Assembly: GCF_024707525.1 (NCBI RefSeq)
Contig: NZ_CP062231.1
Span: 2,232,001-2,296,000, forward strand
Source: Rhizobium sp. TH2
Lineage (GTDB): Bacteria; Pseudomonadota; Alphaproteobacteria; Rhizobiales; Rhizobiaceae
Length of the DNA: 64,000 bases
Direction of reading: 5' to 3'
Under the pieces are notes generated by a model. That model searched no databases. It saw nothing but the letters and a program-made list of their open reading frames with translations, and was not told the DNA's origin. The translations under genes were made by a program, and so were the position numbers. Below, in pieces: positions 58,285-64,000 of the stretch (the first letter of the stretch is position 1; the number at the start of each line of letters is the position of its first letter).

Positions 58285-58728
58285 TCATCCCACCGCGGCC
58301 AGCCGCCTGGCCTCGATCTGGCCGACGCAATCGACCACCGCGTCGAATGTCAGCATGGTGGAGGCGTGGCGGGCCTTGTAGTCGCGGACGGGCAGCAGGT
58401 AGCGCATGTCCTCGAAGCGGCCCGCGGGTCCCTCGCCGCCGTCCTTCAGCATGGCGAACATGTCGGATTTGGCCTGCTTGAGTTCATCCGATGTGGCGCC
58501 GATGACGTGGCGGGCCATGATCGAGGACGAGGCCTGGCCGAGCGCGCAGGCCTTGACGTCGTGGGCAAACCCTGTGACCCGGTCGCCGTCCATCTTGAGC
58601 CAGACCTTGACCTTGGAGCCGCAGAGTTTCGAATGCGCCTGGGCGGATGCGTCGGCGTCATCAAGGCTGCCCGTGAGCGGGATATTGCCGGCGAATTCGA
58701 GGATCTTTGAATTGTAGATGTCGTCCAT
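58285..58728 (-). CDS. IscU/NifU-like iron-sulfur scaffold-type protein
   Basis: This 147-residue protein is similar to the IscU/SufU scaffold family, with Cys in [19 protein letters not shown] and the His/Lys-rich end [20 protein letters not shown]. It has the usual three Cys positions shifted relative to canonical IscU, as in the alphaproteobacterial subgroup encoded next to folE. Start chosen at the ATG giving [15 protein letters not shown]; 23 further codons are open. It is divergent from folE, which has a structured leader. Confidence 0.85.
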   Translation of the reverse strand: MDDIYNSKILEFAGNIPLTGSLDDADASAQAHSKLCGSKVKVWLKMDGDRVTGFAHDVKACALGQASSSIMARHVIGATSDELKQAKSDMFAMLKDGGEGPAGRFEDMRYLLPVRDYKARHASTMLTFDAVVDCVGQIEARRLAAVG

Positions 58729-58989
58729 GGGCACGCGCTTCTGTCGCAAAAATTTTACCTGGTGTTCAATGCCGGGTATGATTTTCCATCGTATCACGGA
58801 AAAACATCAAGGCCACCCTTTGCCAGCCCCACCTGCTTCCTATATGTTATGTCGCGATGGGGCGACACTATTGCAAGTGCAATCGGGTCGCCTGTTGTCT
58901 GGGAAACCGTGCGGAGGCCTTCGTCACTGAGACGACGGACGCCGAAGCCCCGGAGCCCGCCAACGGAACCCATGCCTGCAGGGACAGGT

Positions 58990-59055
58990 GAATGGCCAGC
59001 GGCGAGAGTCCGATTGAACCTCCGGGTGTTGAGCCCGGAACGAAAGAGGCCATTC
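58990..59055 (+). promoter_or_regulatory. Candidate tetrahydrofolate (THF-II) riboswitch / folE leader
   Basis: The 66 bases before the folE start form a closed unit. GAATGGCC (58990-58997) pairs exactly with GGCCATTC (59048-59055), which covers the end of the ribosome site (GAAAGAGG) and reaches the ATG. Inside is a CCGGG/CCCGG hairpin (about 59022-59038) and CCTC that can pair with GAGG. THF-II (folE-motif) riboswitches are known upstream of folE in alphaproteobacteria and are thought to act by hiding the ribosome site. I recognise position and architecture, not the exact consensus. Confidence 0.55.
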
Positions 59056-59682
59056 ATGGATGCAATTGTAAAGCCGTTTCCGGTTGAAGATATCAGTGCC
59101 CGCCGCCCAAGCCAGAAAGAGGCCGAGGAAGCGGTGCGCACGCTGCTGCGCTATATCGGCGACAATCCCGACCGCGAGGGCCTGAAGGACACGCCGCGCC
59201 GCGTGGTGAAGTCCTATTCCGAGCTCTATGGCGGCTACGACCAGGATCCCGAGGACGTATTGGGCCGCACCTTCGAGGAGGTCGCTGGCTACGACAATAT
59301 CGTGCTGGTCAAGGATATTCCGTTCTTCTCGCATTGTGAGCACCACATGGTGCCGATCATCGGCAAGGCGCATATCGCCTATCTGCCCGATGGCCGGGTG
59401 CTGGGGCTCTCGAAGATCGCCCGCACGGTGGATATTTTTGCGCGCAGGCTGCAGACGCAGGAAACCATGACGGCGCAGATCGCCAATGCCATCGACGAGA
59501 CGCTGCAGCCCAAGGGCGTCGCTGTGCTCATCGAGGCTGACCATATGTGCATGGCGATGCGCGGCGTACAGAAGATCGGCTCGTCAACGATGACGACGAC
59601 CTTCACCGGCGCCTTCAAGAACGATGCGCGCGAACAGGCCCGCTTCATGTCGATGCTGCGCGGCCATCATTATCCGGCATGA
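59056..59682 (+). CDS. folE: GTP cyclohydrolase I FolE
   Basis: FolE converts GTP to dihydroneopterin triphosphate, the first step of folate synthesis. The 208-residue protein shows the zinc and active-site residues in [11 protein letters not shown] and [29 protein letters not shown], and the C-terminal TTTFTGAF. The frame is open far upstream, but the ATG at 59056 with AAAGAGG and the structured leader decides the start. It overlaps hisI by 4 bases. Confidence 0.97.
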   Translation: MDAIVKPFPVEDISARRPSQKEAEEAVRTLLRYIGDNPDREGLKDTPRRVVKSYSELYGGYDQDPEDVLGRTFEEVAGYDNIVLVKDIPFFSHCEHHMVPIIGKAHIAYLPDGRVLGLSKIARTVDIFARRLQTQETMTAQIANAIDETLQPKGVAVLIEADHMCMAMRGVQKIGSSTMTTTFTGAFKNDAREQARFMSMLRGHHYPA

Positions 59683-60128
59683 TAATCGCGTTCGACGCTC
59701 CCGCATCAGACAAGGCCGTGCTTGAAGAAGGCGCGGTCTTCACGCCGAAATTCGATGCCCACGGACTGATCACGGCCGTGGTGTCCGATGCGGGCGACGG
59801 TGCGATTCTGATGGTGGCGCATATGAATGCCGAAGCGCTGGCGCTGACGCTCGAAACCGGTATCGCCCACTATTACAGCCGCTCGCGCAAGAGCCTGTGG
59901 AAGAAGGGCGAGACCTCAGGCAATCTGCAGACAGTGACGGAAATCCTTGTTGATTGCGACCAGGATGCGCTGCTGGTCAAGGTCACGGTCGGCGGCCATG
60001 CCGCGACGTGCCATACCGGCCGGCGGTCCTGCTTTTATCGTGCAGTGCAAGTAGAAAATGGTGCAGCGCAACTAAAGCCCGTCGATGAACACAGGCATTT
60101 CGATCCCGCCGAAGTTTACAAAATCTAG
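59679..60128 (+). CDS. hisI: Phosphoribosyl-AMP cyclohydrolase HisI
   Basis: HisI opens the adenine ring of phosphoribosyl-AMP in histidine synthesis. The 149-residue monofunctional protein has [40 protein letters not shown] and the Zn-binding [11 protein letters not shown]. The start is the ATG overlapping the folE stop (ATGA); the reading frame extends further up inside folE. folE-hisI pairing is typical of rhizobia. Confidence 0.96.
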   Translation: MIIAFDAPASDKAVLEEGAVFTPKFDAHGLITAVVSDAGDGAILMVAHMNAEALALTLETGIAHYYSRSRKSLWKKGETSGNLQTVTEILVDCDQDALLVKVTVGGHAATCHTGRRSCFYRAVQVENGAAQLKPVDEHRHFDPAEVYKI

Positions 60129-60238
60129 GCAAATGCCTCAATTCTGTACTCCGGCAAAATTTCTTTGACTTTTCTTAACCGCGCCGTGCATCAATAGGAA
60201 ATCCAAAAACGTTATCCAACGTGTACAGGATGGGCGTG

Positions 60239-61237
60239 ATGCTGAACTGGAATTTCTCTCGCAATAGCGAACCGGAAACCTCGCTTGAAAACGGGGTTTC
60301 GACGATAGCCGGTACACCCGGACAGCCAGCGGACGCAGCCATCACAACCCAGCCCAAGCCTCCCAAGCCAAAGATCGCGCTCGCCCTGGGCGGCGGTGCC
60401 GCGCGCGGCTGGGCGCATATCGGCGTGCTCAAGGCGCTCGATGAGGCGGGCATCAAGATCGGCATGATCGCGGGCACTTCGATCGGCGCACTGGTCGGCG
60501 GATGCTATATCGCCGGCAAGCTGGACGAACTCGAGAGCTTCGCCCGTTCGCTTTCCATGCGCCGCATCGCGGCCCTCCTCGATCTCACCATCGGCGGCGG
60601 CGGGCTGTTCGCCGGCATGCGGCTGACCAAGCGTATGCAGGAACACCTCCAGGGCCTCAATATCGAGGACCTCGACCGACGTTTCGTGGCGGTGGCGACG
60701 GAAATCCGCACGGGCCATGAAGTGTGGATCGATTCCGGCTCGCTGATCACGGCGCTGCGCGCATCCTATGCGCTCCCCGGCATTTTCGAACCCGTCCAAT
60801 GCGGCAACCGCCTGTTGGTCGATGGCGCGCTGGTCAATCCGGTACCGGTTTCGGTCTGCCGCGCCTATGAACAGCCGCTCGTGGTCGCGGTGAACCTGCA
60901 TTACGACCTTTACGGCCGCTCGGCCGTGGTCAAGCATGTGGCAAGCCCGCCCTCGCCGATCGAGAAACAGTTGCAGAACCAGAACGAGAACTTGAAGCCC
61001 GGCAATATCGGGCTGACCGGGGTGATGGTCGAGGCCTTCAACATCATCCAGGACAGGATTTCGCGCGCGCGCCTTGCCGGCGATCCGCCTGATCTCGCAT
61101 TACAGCCGCGGCTCGCCGATATCGGGCTCTCGGAATTCCACCGCGCAGCCGAGGCCATCGACCGCGGCTATGTGGAAACGACGGCCAAGATCGACGAAAT
61201 CAAGCGCATGCAGGATGCCGTTAGGGCCGGCTGGTAA
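60239..61237 (+). CDS. Patatin-like phospholipase (RssA-type)
   Basis: The protein of about 332 residues has the patatin fold: oxyanion-hole GGGAARGWAHIGVLKAL, nucleophile GTSIGALVGG (GxSxG) and the second dyad residue in DGALVNPVPV. No signal peptide is present. The start is uncertain among a GTG at 60221 and ATGs at 60230 and 60239; the last has AGG nine bases upstream. The substrate is unknown. It faces the CBS gene tail to tail across a palindromic repeat. Confidence 0.9.
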   Translation: MLNWNFSRNSEPETSLENGVSTIAGTPGQPADAAITTQPKPPKPKIALALGGGAARGWAHIGVLKALDEAGIKIGMIAGTSIGALVGGCYIAGKLDELESFARSLSMRRIAALLDLTIGGGGLFAGMRLTKRMQEHLQGLNIEDLDRRFVAVATEIRTGHEVWIDSGSLITALRASYALPGIFEPVQCGNRLLVDGALVNPVPVSVCRAYEQPLVVAVNLHYDLYGRSAVVKHVASPPSPIEKQLQNQNENLKPGNIGLTGVMVEAFNIIQDRISRARLAGDPPDLALQPRLADIGLSEFHRAAEAIDRGYVETTAKIDEIKRMQDAVRAGW

Positions 61238-61245
61238 CCGGCCCC

Positions 61246-61378
61246 AGGACCGATCGACATTCAGCCGGTCTGCAAATGGTGATTTTCTGCGCTTCCGGTG
61301 CTCGCGTACCTTAAGTACGCTCCGGTTCTCGAAAACCGCCTTTTTCGCCGCTGCCTGAGCTGAATCTCGGTCGGTCCT
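61246..61378. repeat. Palindromic intergenic element, family 2, copy B (inverted)
   Basis: This 133 bp copy is in opposite orientation to 39412-39553. Its terminal arms (61246-61265 and 61359-61378) are complementary at 18 of 20 positions. The interior matches copy A closely, with a cleaner GCGTAC/GTACGC hairpin. It exactly fills the gap between two convergent stops (61237 and 61385), where it could act as a two-way transcription terminator. Confidence 0.88.
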
Positions 61379-61384
61379 AGTCGG

Positions 61385-61813
61385 TCAGCCTGCGATATAG
61401 GCCTTGATTTCCTCGGCCTCGAATTCGATCTCGCGGATGCGGGACTTGACGACGTCGCCGATCGAAATCATGCCGCCGAGCTTGCCATCCGTTTCCACGG
61501 GAATATGGCGACAGCGCTTCTCGGTCATCAGCGTCATCAGGCCATCGAGCGTCGTATCCTCGGTGCAGCGGAACACATTGGCTGTCATGGCGGTCGAAAC
61601 GGTCTTTTGAAGCGCATCAGAGCCGTTACGGGCGACGGCGTTGACGATATCGCGCTCGGACAAAATACCCTTGATCTGCTCATTCACGCCGACAACAACG
61701 AGAGCACCGATCTTGTTTTCGTGAAGCATCTTTGCGGCATCCTGCAGCGAAGCATCCGGCCTGATCGTGAGGACTTTGCGGCCCTTCTCATCGAGTATGG
61801 CTCTTACATGCAT
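61385..61813 (-). CDS. CBS-domain-pair protein
   Basis: This 142-residue protein consists of two CBS domains and little else: the first with KVLTIRPDASLQDAAKMLHENK, the second with FRCTEDTTLDGLMTLMTEKRCRHIPV. CBS pairs bind adenosyl ligands and act as energy sensors or regulatory subunits. Its partner is unknown; such stand-alone proteins are widespread in rhizobia. It has its own start at 61813 with AGGAGAC-type ribosome bases upstream. Confidence 0.92.
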   Translation of the reverse strand: MHVRAILDEKGRKVLTIRPDASLQDAAKMLHENKIGALVVVGVNEQIKGILSERDIVNAVARNGSDALQKTVSTAMTANVFRCTEDTTLDGLMTLMTEKRCRHIPVETDGKLGGMISIGDVVKSRIREIEFEAEEIKAYIAG

Positions 61814-61925
61814 GCACGTCTCCTCCGTTGTGAGATGTCAAAGCCCGCCTCCGCCAGCCTCCGCTGACGACATGAGTATGGTGCCCTTGAAAACCGGCAA
61901 ATGCAAGGAAAAGCGATGTCTTATA

Positions 61926-62654
61926 TTAACGCCGCAGCGGCGGATCGAAGATAGCGAAGGCAAAATAGCCGAACAGGAAGCCGCCGAGATGGGCCTGCCA
62001 GGCGATATTGCTGGCGCCGCTGAGAACACCGACCAACAAGATGTTGGAGAGCGCCCAGACCACGATGAACGATATCACCGAGCGGTAGGTCAATGCCTCC
62101 AGCGGCCCAAGCCGAGGTGCGTAAGCCGCCGAGCGCATTTGGCGCGTTCCGGACAACGGCAAGGCAAAGCGGCATACAGCACCAACTGTCGCCGAGACCA
62201 CGCCCGAAGCGCCGATCAGGACCGACATTTCGAAGCCCGTCAGAACGCCCTGGAAGAAGGCGCTCGCCACGGCGGAGACGATCCACAACGCGACGAAACG
62301 AAAAGCGCCGATGCGCACGGCGAGAGGCGTCGCGAAGGCCACGAGCCATATGCAATTGAAGATCAGATGCAACCAGCCGCCGTGGAGCAGCGAATAGGTC
62401 ACAGGGCCGCCGAAATAGCCGAGATAATCCTGTTCGCTCAACGGATGGAGATAGCGGGCGGAGATGAAAGCGGCGTGGTAGATTACCGTCTGATCCTGTT
62501 CGGTCGTCAGCAAATAGGTGCGGACCAGATGGATCGCGAACATCAGCGCCACAAGAACGATAAGGACGGCCGGAATGTTGAAGATGGGCTCGCGCGGCGG
62601 ACTCCAATCGTTCGCCGGCTCAGGACCTCTATTTTCTTCAAGTGTCAATCGCAC
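61926..62654 (-). CDS. Rhomboid-family intramembrane serine protease
   Basis: The 242-residue protein has about six membrane helices. The serine is in LIGASGVVSA (GxSG, about residue 150), and the catalytic His is in WQAHLGGFLFGY (about residue 222). WLHLIFNCIWL carries the conserved HxxxN oxyanion residues. The cytoplasmic N-terminus is Pro-rich. Substrates are unknown. It lies just downstream of an orphan terminator on the same strand. Confidence 0.92.
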   Translation of the reverse strand: MRLTLEENRGPEPANDWSPPREPIFNIPAVLIVLVALMFAIHLVRTYLLTTEQDQTVIYHAAFISARYLHPLSEQDYLGYFGGPVTYSLLHGGWLHLIFNCIWLVAFATPLAVRIGAFRFVALWIVSAVASAFFQGVLTGFEMSVLIGASGVVSATVGAVCRFALPLSGTRQMRSAAYAPRLGPLEALTYRSVISFIVVWALSNILLVGVLSGASNIAWQAHLGGFLFGYFAFAIFDPPLRR

Positions 62655-62690
62655 GGCCTCTCAATCCACCAGCCATGCCGTCATAGCAGC

Positions 62691-62800
62691 AAAAAAAATG
62701 CCGTCCAGCAAATGATTTGCGGGACGGCACGATCGACGAAATGGAGGTCTGACCGGTTTTAGTTGGTGCTGAAGGGACGACCCTTCCTATGGATTGTTTT
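62691..62800 (-). ncRNA. Candidate small RNA ending in a strong rho-independent terminator
   Basis: On the minus strand a stem TGCCGTCC/GGACGGCA (62722-62729 with 62699-62706), extended inward by a second 5 bp pairing, runs into eight Ts (62691-62698). No gene precedes it on that strand. About 40 bases upstream is a perfect GAAGGG-TCGT-CCCTTC hairpin (62771-62786), and between them is a stretch containing ACCTCC. This is the layout of a trans-acting small RNA. The 5' end is not determined and no clear promoter was found, so the upper limit is a guess. Confidence 0.5.
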
Positions 62801-62971
62801 TGCCATTTTCCTGGCTGGATCTCAATCGAAACCAAAAATTAACCTTAACGCTCGCTACCCGTGGGGAACCCTATCCGCTTGGCATGGATTTCGCTCATTG
62901 AGTGTGAAGCTCGTCGGAAATCGCCATAATCGGCGAGAGTATGCTGGCCCAAGAAGAATAGGAAAAAGCCA

Positions 62972-63589
62972 ATGCGCCATAGAACGACCGAAGCGGTTTT
63001 CGACTATTTCAATCACTTACGGGCCGGCAGAGCCGCTCCCATGCGCACGGAGATCGATCCGGCCGCCCTCAAGACGGTGCTGCCGGATCTTTTCATCCTC
63101 GAACGCGGCCGCGACGGCATCGTCCGATTCCGGCTTGCCGGGACGCGGGTGTGTTTCATTCTGGGGCAGGAAGTTCGCAATCGGGAATTCGCCGAGGCGT
63201 GGGAGCCCAGCGCGCGCCACAAGATCAAGCTCGCTGCCGACACCGTCCTCGCCAACCAGAATGCATTGGAAATCGCCGTCGAGACCGCAGCCGACGACGA
63301 GGAGAGTTTCGCGCTCGAAATGCTTCTGCTGCCGCTCTATTCGCAGAAAGACAGGTGCGACCGGATTTTCGGTTCGCTGGTTGCGATCGAGCCGGGCCTG
63401 ACGATCGAGCCCTACCCTCGCCTGCTGCTTCCATCCGACCTCGCCTTCGTGCCGGTCGATGCGGGCGTCAGCGGCAAGCGTCCATATCTCGTCGATCGCG
63501 AGCCGCAGACCGTGGTCGCCTCCGGTTTCGGCGGCCTCGTCAACCGGATTACCCATCTCAGGGTATTTGAAGGCGGCAAGCGGAACTGA
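62972..63589 (+). CDS. PAS-domain (PAS_5-type) protein
   Basis: This 205-residue protein resembles the alphaproteobacterial PAS_5 family: YFNHLRAGRAAPMRTEIDPAAL, LPDLFILERG and FRLAGTRVCFILGQEVRNREF. It is a lone sensor-like module without a kinase or output domain; role unknown. The ATG at 62972 is preceded by AGGAAAAAGCC. The upstream 317 bases hold the candidate small RNA on the other strand and probably this gene's promoter. Confidence 0.85.
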   Translation: MRHRTTEAVFDYFNHLRAGRAAPMRTEIDPAALKTVLPDLFILERGRDGIVRFRLAGTRVCFILGQEVRNREFAEAWEPSARHKIKLAADTVLANQNALEIAVETAADDEESFALEMLLLPLYSQKDRCDRIFGSLVAIEPGLTIEPYPRLLLPSDLAFVPVDAGVSGKRPYLVDREPQTVVASGFGGLVNRITHLRVFEGGKRN

Positions 63590-63700
63590 CGGAAAATCGC
63601 CTGACAGATCGTCGCGGCAGCCGTCCAACCATTTGAAACCGCCATGGAAACACCCTATTGTCGGAAAGGATCATATCCGGTCCCGGCAAGGAGTGCGGTC

Positions 63701-64000
63701 ATGGCGGTTTTCGATGTGGCGGTCGCGGGTGGTGGGCTTGCGGGGCAGATCGCGGCGCTCGCCTTTGCCAGAAACGGTTTTTCGACCGTGCTGATCGCAC
63801 CGGACGACGGACGGACGGACCAGCGCACGACGGCGCTGATGGACCATTCCCTGGGTTTCCTGACCTCGCTCGGTATATGGGACAGGGTGAGGCCTGAGGC
63901 TGCCGCGCTTTCCACCATGCAGATTATCGATGCCACCGAGCGCTTGCTGCATGCGCCGCCGGTGACCTTCAGGGCGTCCGAGATCGGGCTCGAGGCCTTC
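63701..64000 (+). CDS. UbiH/UbiF-family FAD-dependent monooxygenase, N-terminal 100 residues
   Basis: The frame from the ATG at 63701 stays open to the window edge. It starts with an FAD-binding fingerprint VAVAGGGLAGQIAALAFARNG followed by the UbiH-type RTTALMDHSLGFLTSLG. This family hydroxylates ubiquinone precursors, but rhizobial relatives of this kind include other FAD monooxygenases, so ubiquinone synthesis is only likely. AAGGAG stands eleven bases before the start. Confidence 0.88.
   Translation, partial: MAVFDVAVAGGGLAGQIAALAFARNGFSTVLIAPDDGRTDQRTTALMDHSLGFLTSLGIWDRVRPEAAALSTMQIIDATERLLHAPPVTFRASEIGLEAF

Noticed and set aside
58762..59055. Upstream extension of folE to a start at 58762
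   Set aside because: The extra 98 residues are not part of FolE and coincide with the structured leader; ribosome site and family length support 59056.
1..64000. CRISPR arrays, rRNA, tRNA and insertion sequences
   Set aside because: Scanned by eye for regularly spaced repeats, tRNA T-arm patterns and transposase motifs; none seen. A tRNAscan or ISfinder search would settle it.

Overview
The window is a GC-rich alphaproteobacterial chromosome segment. Its gene order and protein sequences point to the order Hyphomicrobiales (Rhizobiales), in the Phyllobacteriaceae/Rhizobiaceae/Brucellaceae neighbourhood. Supporting signs are the lipid A/envelope cluster bamA-lpxD-fabZ-lpxA-lpxI-lpxB with LpxI in place of LpxH, an EipB-type periplasmic protein, DUF2336 and PAS_5-type proteins, and palindromic intergenic repeats of the kind common in rhizobia. 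Almost all of the sequence is chromosomal housekeeping DNA. I see no prophage, transposase, CRISPR array, rRNA or tRNA.

Layout. 1-10.7 kb: mfd (cut by the left edge) with sdhE, divergent recG, a DUF502 membrane protein, glmS-glmU (UDP-GlcNAc synthesis) and a CNNM/CorC-type membrane protein. 10.8-16.3 kb: a complete ytfQ-ytfR-ytfT-yjfF sugar ABC importer operon closed by its own FadR/GntR regulator, with a visible promoter and two matching operator-like palindromes. 16.4-21.9 kb: a PpiD-like chaperone, then trpD-trpC-moaC-moeA. 21.9-26.9 kb: a TetR regulator, comEC and gltA. 27-40.4 kb: one long leftward block running rpsB, tsf, pyrH, frr, uppS, cdsA, rseP, bamA, lpxD, fabZ, lpxA, lpxI, lpxB (translation, nucleotide, undecaprenyl, phospholipid, outer-membrane assembly and lipid A genes). 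40.6-48.9 kb: eipB, ridA, a glycerophosphodiesterase, an acyltransferase-like protein, a HIT protein, DUF2336, a nitroreductase, a secreted unknown and a PlsC-like acyltransferase. 49-52.6 kb: thrS, a TM1410-like putative glycosidase and a small Cys-rich protein. 52.6-57.1 kb: the most accessory-looking stretch, with a long non-coding interval, a lone RTX protein and a very large Sel1-repeat protein. 57.2-64 kb: DUF1697, yidD, an IscU-like scaffold, folE with a candidate THF-II riboswitch leader, hisI, a patatin-like lipase, a CBS protein, a rhomboid protease, a PAS protein and a UbiH-type monooxygenase cut by the right edge.

The most unusual material lies between genes. One family of roughly 275-335 bp palindromic elements occurs three times (5686-6020, 25096-25420, 46824-47098). 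A second family of about 140 bp occurs twice (39412-39553 and, inverted, 61246-61378). In both, the terminal arms differ between copies but stay complementary within each copy, which points to conservation of a folded structure rather than of a transposase-type end sequence. A third, nested palindrome lies at 58111-58270. Other points to check are a strong rho-independent terminator with no gene before it (candidate small RNA, about 62691-62800), a secreted-protein gene at 47163 with no ATG or GTG start next to a repeat copy, and the apparent absence of lexA and gltX from places where I recall them in related genomes.
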